NCBI GenBank assembly: GCA_963799395.1
Contig: CAWCWZ010000032.1
Location: 1 to 64,000 of the forward strand
Direction of reading: 5' to 3'
Length of the DNA: 64,000 bases
DNA from: Bog-752 sp963799395
GTDB taxonomy: Bacteria > Actinomycetota > Thermoleophilia > UBA2241
Positions 35,522 through 44,734 of the stretch are shown one piece after another; within the stretch, counting starts at the first letter, position 1; every line of letters starts with the position of its first letter. Both the position numbers and the translations under genes were made by a program. The notes under the pieces are model-generated. The model ran no database searches, was not told the origin of the DNA, and saw only the letters and a list, made by a program, of their open reading frames with translations.

Positions 35522-37551
35522 TCACGCGACTCGCGCGCCGTGGCGCCCGGCTCGAGCGCCGCGCGACCCGACTCCAGGGCGGCGACCGGCGCGTGCTCGC
35601 GCGCGGGGCCAGAGCGACACACCGGCGCCGGCGACCAGCAAGACGACTCCCGCCCACAGCAGACGCACCAGGGGAAAGACGTCGAGCTGCAGCCGCAGAT
35701 GGGCGCTCGACGAGTCGAAGGGGTCCTGGGCGACGACGAAGAGGTCGCGCGGCAGGCTCCCCAGGATGACGGCGCGGTCGGCCGCGACGGGAGCAGCGCC
35801 CATGATGGCGGGCGGATAGACGTCGGTGTGCGGCGCGAGCAGGCCGACCTGGCGGCCGCCGCGGGTGACGACGAAGTGGGCGTAGGAGCGCCGCGAGCCC
35901 TGCGGGCCGACGTCCTGCGTGAAGCCGGTGAAGCGCAGCGTGTAGCCGGCCACCCGGGCCGTGGCACCGGGTCTCGCGGGAATGTAGGCGTTGCGCTCGA
36001 TCTTGTAGACGTTGGAGCCCAGCAGGCCGGCGAGGACGAGGATGACGCCGAGGTGGGCGACGACGGCCGCGGTGCGGGTGCGGCTCCCCGTGAGCGCGCG
36101 GCGCAGGCCGGTGAGCAGTCCCTGCTCACCGGCGGCCCGCCGCGCGCCGGCTATGACGAACGTGACGACGGCCGCGGCGGCGAAGCAGCAGACCTCGAGG
36201 CCCGACCAGGCCGAAGACGCTCGACCGCCAGTCGCCGGTGGAAAGCAGCACGGGCAGGGCGATAGCAGCCGCCAGCAGCGGCCAGCGGACGGCGCGGCGG
36301 AAGGTCCAGCCGGTCGCTCCTCCCAGGGCCAGCAGCGGGCAGAGCGCGACGGCCGCCACCACGGCGACGCCGAGGGGCTCGGCGAACAGGCGGTAGGTGT
36401 CGGGATCCACGGTCCTGCCGAACGCGAGCGGCACGACGACGGTGACGACCAGCAGGGCGGCGGCGAGCACGACGAGGACGACGTCGGACAGCTCGTGGGC
36501 GACATCGCGCGCCGTGAGGTCGACGGCCTGCTCACGAGCGCCGAACCGCCGCCAGCGCCAGGCCAGCAGGCCGACCGACAGGACGGCGACCACCGCCAGC
36601 AAGGTCGAGAGGATCACGATCAGGGTGTCGTTGCGTTCGAAGGCGTGCACCGAGCTGATCAGTCCGGTGCGGGTCGTCCAGGTGGCGACGATCGTGAGCC
36701 AGAACGTGGCGCAGGCGAGGGCCAGCGTCCAGCGCCGCAGCAGGCCACGCCGCCGGTAGAGGATCATGGAGTGCAGCAGGGCCGTCGCGGTCAGCCAGGG
36801 GACCAGCGAGGTGTTCTCGACGGGGTCCCAGCCCCAGTAGCCGCCCCACGAGAGCACGACGTACGCCCACCAGGCGCCGAGGCCGATGCCCAGCGTCAGG
36901 AACGCCCAGCCGGCGACGGTCCACTTCTGGGCGCCCAGCACCCACTCGCGCCCGCCGGCGCCCAGCAGCAGGGCGGCGATGGCGTAGGCGAACGGCACCG
37001 TAAGGGCGGCATAGGCCAGAAAGAGGACCGGCGGGTGGGCCACCATGGCCGGATGCAGCAGCAGCGGGTTCAGGCCCTGGCCGACCGTGCCCACCGGGGC
37101 CGAGAGGAACGGGTTCGAGCCGCTGGTCGGCGACCATGAGCAGCGAGAAGAACGCGGCCACGGCAGCCAGCACACCCACCGCGGTGGCGGTCAGGCGGTC
37201 GATCGCCTCGACGTTGCGCAGGGCGATCACCACCGTGATGAGCGCGAGCAGCGTTGTCCACAGCAGGAACGAGCCCTGCTGGCCGGCCCAGAAACCGGCG
37301 ATGCGGTAGAAGGCCGACAGGCTCGCGGACGAGTTCTGGGCGACGTAGGCAAACGAGAAGTCGCGCCCGACGAAGGCGGCGAGCAGCACCGAGCTCGCCA
37401 CCACGACCGAGAAGAACAGTCCGTACACGGCGAGGTAGCCGGCCCGCATGAGCTCCCCGCTGTGCCGGCGCACGCCCAGCGCGATGAGCGTGACGGCGCC
37501 GAGCGAGAACGCGAGGCAGCAGAAGAGGGCGAAGCGGCCGACGACGATCAC
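35522..37551 (-). CDS. ccmF: Cytochrome c heme lyase CcmF (two frameshifts)
   Basis: About 676 aa. Starts IVVGRFALFCCLAF; the WGGYWGWDPVENTSL tryptophan-rich motif identifies it, flanked by FWAGQQGSFLLW, HPPVLFLAY and WTTRTGL. Two +1 insertions (near 37125 and 36205) break the frame, and the end may also be shifted. The C-terminal periplasmic domain with PQGSRRSYAHF is shorter than the proteobacterial one. No CcmH, CcmG or CcmI is seen nearby. Confidence 0.88.
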
Positions 37552-37560
37552 GAGCGGTCC

Positions 37561-37983
37561 CTACTCGGCGCTGCTCGGCTGCGGCAGAGGGCTCGCCTTG
37601 CCCGCGTATTTCGAGGGGCACTTCGTCTCGAGCTGGTCGGCCGTGATGAGGTCGTCGCCGGCGGCGAACCTGCCGGTGACCACGACCTGCACGCCGGCGG
37701 CGAAGGTCGCCGGCATCTGCCCCGCGTAAGCGACGTTGACGGTGGTCGGCCGGCCGGTCAGGTCCTCCATCCTGAACGAGACGCCGGCGGCGTCGCGCAC
37801 GATGCTGCCGTTCACGACGGCGCCGCCGACCTTGACGTTGTGACCGTCGTCGCGTGGCGACAGCGCGGAGACCTGCCGGTAGTACGCCCCCTGCGAGGCG
37901 ACGACATAGACCATGGCCACGGCGAAGACCGCGACGAGGACGACGGTGGCCACGATCAGGCGCCTTCGGGCCTTCTTGCTCAC
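37561..37983 (-). CDS. ccmE: Heme chaperone CcmE, CxxxY type
   Basis: 140 aa: N-terminal TM anchor (about 9-29), then the OB-fold with KVGGAVVNGSIVRD and VVVTGRFAAG. The heme-attachment residue, normally His in HxxxY, is Cys here: TKCPSKY near residues 124-130. This CxxxY form is known from archaea and some deltaproteobacteria. The GTG start is 7 nt after GGGGAG. First gene of the ccm run. Confidence 0.9.
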   Translation of the reverse strand: MSKKARRRLIVATVVLVAVFAVAMVYVVASQGAYYRQVSALSPRDDGHNVKVGGAVVNGSIVRDAAGVSFRMEDLTGRPTTVNVAYAGQMPATFAAGVQVVVTGRFAAGDDLITADQLETKCPSKYAGKASPLPQPSSAE

Positions 37984-38125
37984 TGCCTCACTCCCCTGGC
38001 CGGGTCGACGACTCGAGTCTATCCGACCGGGCGCCCCGCGGCGCCGGCGACCGGCGGGCCGCACGACTCAAATGTAGCCCGTGCCGGCGCGGGCGTCACT
38101 CGTTCGACGCCGGCCTGCGGCGCCG

Positions 38126-38638
38126 CTAGACGTCGGGGCGGGCGCAGTCGCCGCCGAGGTCGGCGAGCTTCTCGAGAGCATGCGGCAGAGCCGCGCGGAT
38201 CACCGCGAACTGCTCCCTGCAGGCCGTCGGGCTGCCGGGGAAGTTGATGATCAGGGTGGTGCCGCGCAACCCGCTCACGGCCCGCGAGAGCATGGCGTGC
38301 GGCGTCTTTTCGAGCGAGGCCGCGCGCATGGCCTCGGCGAAGCCCGGCGCCTCGCGGTCGAGCGCGGCCTTCGTGGCTTCGGGGGTGACGTCACGCGATG
38401 TCAGTCCCGTCCCGCCCGTCGTGAGGATGAGGTTGGCCGCCGTGCGGTCGGCGTAGTACATGAGCTTCTCGCTCAGCAGCAGCTCCTCGTCGGGCAGCAG
38501 CACCCGTTCGACGTACTCGGCGCCGAGCTCGGTCAGGAGGCTCTCCAGCACCGCCCCGCTCTCGTCGTCGCGCAGACCCGCGTGGCCCGAATCGGACAGC
38601 GTGATGACCACCGCCCGAATGGCGACCGTCTCGCTCAT
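38126..38638 (-). CDS. Molybdopterin adenylyltransferase (MogA/MoaB)
   Basis: 170 aa. Adenylylates molybdopterin before Mo insertion. VVITLSDSGHAG, the LILTTGGTGLTSRDVTPEAT core and INFPGSPTA mark the MPT-binding fold. ATG overlaps the moaC-MOSC stop (ATGA). Whether it is functionally Mog or MoaB is not resolved. Confidence 0.9.
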   Translation of the reverse strand: MSETVAIRAVVITLSDSGHAGLRDDESGAVLESLLTELGAEYVERVLLPDEELLLSEKLMYYADRTAANLILTTGGTGLTSRDVTPEATKAALDREAPGFAEAMRAASLEKTPHAMLSRAVSGLRGTTLIINFPGSPTACREQFAVIRAALPHALEKLADLGGDCARPDV

Positions 38639-39633
38639 CCCCGCCTCACCTCACTCCCCCCGTCGCTACCCGCCGTCGCGGCGGCGCCATCGCCGAGCGC
38701 CACTACCACCACCCCGTCGCCGGCGTGCAACGGACCGCCTTCGAGCACCCGGACGAAGACGCCTTCGCGCGGCATGACGCAGTCGCCCGCGGCGCGGTAG
38801 ATCGCGCAATGATCGTGGCAGACCTTGCCGATCTGCGTGAGCTCCACCAGACAGCCGCCGAGCCGCAGCCGCGTGCCGAGCGGCAGCTCGGCCACGACCA
38901 GACCCTCGGTCGTGACGTTCTCGGCGAAGTCGCCGGGGCCGACATCGAGACCCTTGGCGCGCATCGTCTCGATGCTCTCGCGCGCCAGGAGACTCACCTG
39001 CCGGTGCCACGTGCCCGCGTGACCGTCGCCCTCGACGCCGTGGTCGGCGACGAGGCGGATCTCGGGTCGGGGCTCCTTGCGCATGCCCTTGGCGGCGGCG
39101 ACGTTGACCGAGACGACCGCGCGCGCGCCGGCTCTCCCCGCGTCACCGGGGTCTCCACCGTCGCGCCGCCAGTGGCCGCTCGCGCCACCCGATTTGTCGA
39201 GCAGCCGCACGCCCGTGACCTCGATGCCACGATCGACGGCCTTGCACATGTCGTACACGGTGAGAGCGGCGACCGAGGCGGCGAGGAGCGCCTCCATCTC
39301 GACCCCGGTGCGACCGACCAGGCGCATCTCGGTGGTGACGCGTACGCCCGGCAGCATCTCGTCGGCGTCGATCTCGACTCCCGCGTACGACAGCGAGAGC
39401 GGGTGGCAGAGCGGGATGAGCTCGTGCGTGCGTTTGGCGGCCATGATGCCGGCGAGGCGCGCCGCAGCCACGACGTCGCCCTTGGGCAGGCGGCCGTCAA
39501 GGATGAGGGCGAGCGTCCCGGGAGCCATGACCACGCTTGCCTCGGCGCGCGCGACACGCTCGGTCTCGGGCTTGGCGCCGACGTCGACCATGCGCGCCCG
39601 CCCGCGCTCGTCCAGATGTGAGAGCTCGCTCAC
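38635..39633 (-). CDS. moaC: MoaC cyclic pyranopterin monophosphate synthase fused to a MOSC domain
   Basis: 332 aa. Residues 1-155 are MoaC (MVDVGAKPET, ELIPLCHPLSLS, GRTGVEMEALLAASVAALT, DMCKAVD). After a Gly/Ala linker, residues about 172-318 form a MOSC domain with LGGCLVELTQIGKVCHDHC and DCVMPREGVFVRV, the sulfur-carrier-like Cys included. MOSC is more often stand-alone or fused to Mog. The frame is continuous across the junction. GTG start. Confidence 0.88.
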   Translation of the reverse strand: MSELSHLDERGRARMVDVGAKPETERVARAEASVVMAPGTLALILDGRLPKGDVVAAARLAGIMAAKRTHELIPLCHPLSLSYAGVEIDADEMLPGVRVTTEMRLVGRTGVEMEALLAASVAALTVYDMCKAVDRGIEVTGVRLLDKSGGASGHWRRDGGDPGDAGRAGARAVVSVNVAAAKGMRKEPRPEIRLVADHGVEGDGHAGTWHRQVSLLARESIETMRAKGLDVGPGDFAENVTTEGLVVAELPLGTRLRLGGCLVELTQIGKVCHDHCAIYRAAGDCVMPREGVFVRVLEGGPLHAGDGVVVVALGDGAAATAGSDGGSEVRRG

Positions 39634-39642
39634 GGCGCGATC

Positions 39643-40605
39643 CTAGCCACCGATCTGCGACATGCCGCGCCCGCCGGAGGGCGTCTCGGCGAGACGGTCG
39701 AAGCTCTTGCCGTCGATGGCGCCGGCGATCGCCGCGGCGAGGGCGGCCGGACGGCCGATGAGCGGCCGTACGTCGAGCTCGCGCTCGGGGGCCGAGAACA
39801 GGCAGGTCCTGAGTCGGCCGTCGGCCATCAGCCGCAAGCGGTTGCAGCGGGCGCAGAAGTGGTCGGAGACGCCGGCGATGAAGCCGATCGTGCCCCGCGC
39901 GCCGGGCACCCGGTAGTAGCGCGCCGGCCCCAGGCCGAACGGGCCGTCGACGGCTTCGATGTGATGACGGGCGCGGAGGCGCTCGAGCACGTAGCCGGCC
40001 GGCACGAACTCGCGGTCGGCGGCCAGGCGGCGATCGAGCGGCATGTACTCGATGAAACGCACGTGCACCTCGCGCCGTCGGGTGAGCTCGACGAACGCGT
40101 CGACCTCGTCTTCGGCGCCGGCCAGCAGCACGGCGTTGACCTTGACGGGCGAGAAGCCGACCGCGAGCGCGGCGTCGAGCCCGGCGAGAGCGTCGGCCAG
40201 GCGGGCGCCGCGGGTGAGCTGCGCGTAGCGGCGCTCGTCGAGGCTGTCGATGCTCACGTTGACGCGCGCGAGCCCGGCCGCCCGCAGCTCGGCCGCGCAG
40301 CCCGGCAACAGAACGGCGTTGGTGGTGAGCGAGAGGTCGGTGAGACCGTCGAGGGCGGCGAGCCGTGCGACGAAACCGACGAGACCCTTGCGCACGAGCG
40401 GCTCGCCGCCCGTCACTCGGACCCGAGTGACGCCGGCCGCCACGGCGGCCGCGGCGAAGGCCAGCAGCTCCTCGTAGGAGAGGATCTCGGCGGGTGAGCG
40501 CCACGGCACGCCGTCGGACGGCATGCAGTAGACGCAGCGCAGGTTGCACCTGTCGGTGACCGAGAGGCGCAGGTAATCGACGCGACGTGCGGAGGAGGCG
40601 CTCAC
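39643..40605 (-). CDS. moaA: GTP 3',8-cyclase
   Basis: 320 aa radical-SAM enzyme. The N-terminal cluster cysteines are CNLRCVYC, with the GGEPLVRKG SAM motif. The C-terminal cluster is HFCARCNRLRLMADGRLRTC. It ends SQIGG, the conserved C-terminal GG needed for activity. The GTG at 40605 was chosen because longer frames add a non-family Arg-rich stretch. Confidence 0.95.
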   Translation of the reverse strand: MSASSARRVDYLRLSVTDRCNLRCVYCMPSDGVPWRSPAEILSYEELLAFAAAAVAAGVTRVRVTGGEPLVRKGLVGFVARLAALDGLTDLSLTTNAVLLPGCAAELRAAGLARVNVSIDSLDERRYAQLTRGARLADALAGLDAALAVGFSPVKVNAVLLAGAEDEVDAFVELTRRREVHVRFIEYMPLDRRLAADREFVPAGYVLERLRARHHIEAVDGPFGLGPARYYRVPGARGTIGFIAGVSDHFCARCNRLRLMADGRLRTCLFSAPERELDVRPLIGRPAALAAAIAGAIDGKSFDRLAETPSGGRGMSQIGG

Positions 40606-40720
40606 GGGCGTAAGTGTAGCGCGCCCGTCACGGCGCGTCACATCGAGGGCGCCGGGGCTCCGCTCCGGTCGTTCGCCGGCGTCGACGCGGGCCTGCACGA
40701 ACCTGCGGGAACGGGCCCTT

Positions 40721-40921
40721 CTACTTCTGGACCATCACCTCGGTCGCCTTGATGACGGCCTTCACCTGGTCGCCCTCCTTGAGGCCCAGCGACTCCACCG
40801 AATGACGCGTGATCGCCGCCACGACCTCGGTGCCACCGACGTCCATGACGACCTCCGCCATGACGGTGCCGAGGGTGATGAACTTGACGGTGCCTGGGAG
40901 CTGATTACGGGCGCTGATCAT
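40721..40921 (-). CDS. Molbindin / Mop TOBE-domain molybdate-binding protein
   Basis: 66 aa single Mop domain: SARNQLPGTVKFITLGTVMA, AAITRHSVESLGLKEG, VKAVIKATEVMV. Stores or buffers molybdate/tungstate in the cytosol as a hexamer. It lies directly upstream of moaA-moaC-mog. No molybdate transporter is in view. Confidence 0.92.
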   Translation of the reverse strand: MISARNQLPGTVKFITLGTVMAEVVMDVGGTEVVAAITRHSVESLGLKEGDQVKAVIKATEVMVQK

Positions 40922-40983
40922 GGAGGTCCCCTTGTGAGTCGCGATTGACGGGCTGCCTGCTGGGGATACCCCGCAACGCCTGT

Positions 40984-42478
40984 CTACATGCCCTCGCGCC
41001 GGCAGGCGCCGAGCGGCGAGCCCGGGCTGCCCCAGTCCATCTCGCGGATCATCACCATCTTCAGCTCGGTCATCTCGGCGATGGCGAACTTGACCCCCTC
41101 ACGACCCATGCCCGAGCTCTTGATGCCGCCGTAGGGCATGTGGTCGACGCGGAAGGTCGGCACCTCGTTGATCATGACCCCGCCGACCTCGAGATGGCGC
41201 GCCGCGTAGAGCGCCTTGTTCAGGTCGCGCGTGAAGACGCCGGCCTGCAGGCCGAAGTCGCTGTCGTTGGAGATCTCGATCGCCTCGCAGATGTCGTGCG
41301 CCTTGATGACGGCCAGCACCGGACCGAAGACCTCGCGGGCGCAGACCTTCATGTCGCGCGTGACGTCGGTCAGCACCGTCGGGCGCAGATCGCCGTGCTC
41401 GTCGATGCCGCCCGTCGCGAGCGTCGCGCCCTGGTCGAGCGCCTCGGCGACCCAGGCTTTGACCCGCTCCGTCTCGTTCTCGTCGATCAGGGCCGCCACG
41501 TCGGTCGCCTCGTCGAGCGGGTCGCCCACCGTGAGCGCCTCGACCGAGGCCACGAGGGCCGCGAGGAACTCGTCGTAGACGTTCTCGTGCACCACGACGC
41601 GCTGCACCGAGATGCAGACCTGACCCGAGTTGGTGAAGCCGCCGGCGACCACGCGCTGGAGCGCGAGGTCGAGGTCGGCGTCGTCGTCGACGATGGTCGC
41701 CGAGTTGTTGCCCAGCTCGAGGGTGACCATCTTCATGCCGGCGTCGCTCGCGATCTGCCGGCCGACCGGCGGACTACCGGTGAAGGTCACCATGTTCACG
41801 CGCTCGTCCTTGACCAGCTTCGTGCCCAGGGTCGAGCCCGGACCGACCACGACCTGGAGCACGTTCTCGGGCAGACCGGCCTCGGCCAGGAGCTCGGCCA
41901 GGCGAAGCGCCGTGAGCGGCGTCGAGCGAGGCCGGCTTGAGGACCACGACGTTGGCCGCGGCGAGCGCCGGCGCCACCTTGTGGGCGACTAGGTTGAGGG
42001 GAAAGTTGAACGGCGAGATGGCGACGATGACGCCGCGCGGCTCGCGGATCGTCCAACCGAAGCGGTTCTCGCCCGTCTGGTCCGCATCCATCTCGATGAG
42101 CTCGCCGGCCGTGCGCTTGGCCTCTTCGCTTGCCCAGCGAAAGGTCGAGGCGCCGCGGCGCGCCTCGACGCGCGCGTCCTTGATCGGCTTGCCGCCCTCG
42201 AGGGCGATGAGCCGGGCGATCTCGTCGGCGTGGTCCTCGAGCAGGTGCGACGCGCGCTCGAGGATCCGGGCGCGCTTCCAGGCCGGGGTCCAGCGCCACT
42301 CGGCGAAGGCCGCGACCGCCCGGTCGAAGACGAGGTCGACCTCGTCGAGACGGGTGGTGTTGATGGTCGCGACCTCGCCGCCGTCCCAGGGGCTGCGCAC
42401 GATGAGCGGATCGCCGGTCCCCACGGGACCGGCGATCCGCAACCCCTTCGCTACTCTCTCGGTGACGTCCACTACCAC
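40984..42478 (-). CDS. NAD-dependent aldehyde dehydrogenase, copy 1 (one frameshift)
   Basis: About 498 aa. SPFNFPLNLVAHKVAPALAA, then after a +1 insertion near 41935 FTGSPPVGR, the catalytic Glu in LELGNNS and the catalytic Cys in SGQVCISVQR, then REVFGPVLAV and PYGGIKSSGMGREG. It lacks features pinning a substrate; similarity is to glyceraldehyde-3-phosphate or succinate-semialdehyde-type enzymes. The GTG at 42478 is 8 nt after AGGAGG, preferred over the GTG at 42484. Confidence 0.86.
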
Positions 42479-42490
42479 GGCCACTCCCTC

Positions 42491-44081
42491 CTAGCGGCAG
42501 TTCCGGCAGTACCCGACCCACTCGTCGGACTTGAGCTCCTCGTTGAACGGCCGGCGGTCGCTCAGCGGCACGACTCTACCCGTCTCGGGCGCTTCCTTCC
42601 CCTGCTGGTACACGCCGAGCGGCTTGTCGGTCAGGTCGATGTTGATCTGCTTGACCTCCTGGTACTCGTCGAGCCCGAACGTGCCGAGCTCGCGGCCCAC
42701 GCCGCTCTGCTTGTAGCCGCCCCAGGGGGCCTCGCTGTAGGTCGGGTGATACGTGTTGACCCAGGTGATGCCGGCGCGCAGCGCCTTGATGACCCGCAGG
42801 GCGCGCGTCACGTCCTTGGTCCAGACCGCCGCCGCCAGGCCGTAGATCGTGTCGTTGGCGATGCGGACGGCGTCGGCCTCGGTGTCGAACGGGATGACGA
42901 CCAGGACCGGACCGAAGATCTCCTCCTGGGCGACCCTCATCGAGTTGTCGACGTCGACGAAGATGGTGGGCTCGTAGAAGTAGCCGCTACCCTCGAGGCG
43001 GTGGCCGCCGGTGGCCAGGACGGCGCCCTCGTCGCGGCCGATCTTCACGTAGCGCTCCGTGGTGTCGAGCTGCTGCTGAGAGACCAGGGGGCCCATCTCG
43101 CTCGCCTCGTCGGCGGGCGCGCCGACCTTGATCGCCATCGCCCGCGAGACGAGCTCGCCGACGAAGCGGTCGTAGATCGAGCGCTGCACGAGCAGGCGCG
43201 AACCCGCCGAGCAGACCTCGCCGCTGCCGGCGAAGATGCCGATCAGGGCGCCGTCGATGGCGGCCTCGAAGTCGGCGTCCTCGAAGACGATGTTCGGGCT
43301 CTTGCCGCCGAGCTCCAGGCCGACCTTCTTCACGTTCTCGGCGCCGGCCCGCATGATCGACTTGCCGACCTCGACGCTGCCCGTGAAGGCCACCATGTCG
43401 ACGTCGGGCGACGAGGCGAGATAGTCGCCGACCTGCGCCGCCCGGACCGGTCAGTACCTGAAAGACGCTCTCGGGCAGCCCGACCTCGGTGAAGATCCGG
43501 GCGAGCTCGATCGAGGTGAGTGGCGACACCGACGCCGGCTTGAGGATCATGACGTTGCCGGCGGCGAGCGACGGCGCCACCTTCCAGGCGGCCATGAGGA
43601 TCGGGAAGTTCCATGGCGTGATGCCCGCCGTGACGCCGATCGGCTCGCGCACGACCATGCTCATGCTCTCGCCCGGCACCTCGAGCGTCTGGCCGTGCTG
43701 CTCGACGGCGAGACCGGCATAGTAGTCGAAGGTGTGGGCGGCGTCGTTCACGTCGACGAGCGAGTCGGCGAGCAGCTTGCCCATCTGGCGGGTCTCGAGC
43801 AGCGCGAGATCGTCGGCGCGCTCACGGATCTTGTCGGCGACATCGTGGAGCAGCCGCGCGCGCTCGGTGGCGAGGGTACGCGGCCAGGGCCCTTCATCGA
43901 AGGCCTTGCGGGCCGCGGCTACCGCGCGCCGGGCGTCGGCGAGACCGCCCTTGGGCACCACCGCGAAGGCTTGTTCGGTCGACGGGTCGACGACTTCGTA
44001 GGTCTCGCCGCTCTCCGCGCCGGTCCACTGCCCGGCGACGTACATCTGATAGGTCTTGAGCTCCTGCTGGACGGTAGACAC
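42491..44081 (-). CDS. NAD-dependent aldehyde dehydrogenase, copy 2 (one frameshift)
   Basis: About 530 aa, betaine-aldehyde/phenylacetaldehyde-type. WNFPILMAAWKVAPSLAAGN, the Glu of GLELGGKSPN, the Cys of GSGEVCSAGSR, then EEIFGPVLVV and PWGGYKQSGVGRELG. A +1 insertion near 43440 breaks the frame. Unusual 40-residue C-terminal tail ending YCRNCR. GTG start 6 nt after GGAGG. Two different ALDHs in tandem, 12 nt apart, suggests one operon. Confidence 0.87.
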
Positions 44082-44404
44082 CGCAGTCCTCCTGGTACGA
44101 CGCACGGGGAGCGCCCGCGCGATTCACCCCATCGCGCCGCAGGAGCTTTGCACGCAAACGTAGAGTGGCCGCGCCTGCGGCTGTCTGTGAAGTTACCCGT
44201 GCCGGCGAGGCCGATAACATCATGGAGACAGTGGTTAAGCCCCGAAGACCTAAGCCCGAAGACCCCGAAGAGAGGGACGCCGCCACCGTCGCCGCGCGCC
44301 GCGACCTGTCGAGGCGGGTCGGGCGAGCAGGGCGACCCGCCGCGATTGGGCGGAGCGGGTCGGGCGGAGCGGGTCAGGCGGAGCGGGTCGGGCGGAGCGG
44401 ACGT
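44082..44404. other. 323-bp gap upstream of the aldehyde dehydrogenases
   Basis: No gene supported. It holds the CCCGAAGACC direct repeat (around 44237 and 44251) and the 14-bp tandem array at 44350. I found no convincing promoter or riboswitch fold for the downstream operon. Confidence 0.5.
44350..44400. repeat. 14-bp tandem repeat, 3.6 units
   Basis: Units GCGGAGCGGGTCGG at 44350, 44364 (one base different) and 44378, plus a 9-nt partial at 44392. It ends 4 nt short of the stop codon of the small Cys protein. No function evident. Confidence 0.85.
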
Positions 44405-44590
44405 CTAGAAGCAGCCGAGCTGGCAGTGCACGATCTTGATGCCCAGCTCGTTGCAGGCCCTGCCGACCTCGGCGATGGGAACGTCGAGGTCGCGCGCCAC
44501 CTTGAACGCCTCGGCGCAGGGCAGACGCTTCTCGTCGCCACCGCGGGTCTTGAGGACCGAGACGAGACGGGGGATGTTGCCGGCGACCAT
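44405..44590 (-). CDS. Small protein with C-terminal CQLGCF motif
   Basis: 61 aa: MVAGNIPRLVSVL, LPCAEAFKVARDLDVP, VGRACNELGIKIVHCQLGCF. The layout looks like a small winged-helix fold with four Cys, ending in a Cys pair at the C-terminus. I recall similar short proteins ending in LGCF but know no function. ATG sits 6 nt after a TACAAT -10, so the mRNA should be leaderless. Intact frame. Confidence 0.72.
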   Translation of the reverse strand: MVAGNIPRLVSVLKTRGGDEKRLPCAEAFKVARDLDVPIAEVGRACNELGIKIVHCQLGCF

Positions 44591-44596
44591 GCACCG

Positions 44597-44602
44597 ATTG
44601 TA
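44597..44602 (-). promoter_or_regulatory. -10 box, leaderless transcript of small Cys protein
   Basis: TACAAT on the minus strand, 6 nt before the ATG at 44590, with no SD. A TTGTCG about 20 nt upstream is a possible, over-spaced -35. Confidence 0.5.
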
Positions 44603-44734
44603 GCAGGACGGCCGGCAGCGCGCGACAAAGTGGAGCGCGGCGGCTTCCGAGCCGCGCCGGCGACCTTATCGTCGGCGTCGGAACGGCCGATAGGGACTCG
44701 GGTACACATATCCACGGGGCAGGGGACGACAGGC

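Noticed and set aside
44350..44400. Repeat array as a CRISPR.
   Set aside because: Units are 14 bp, contiguous, without spacers, and no cas gene is present.
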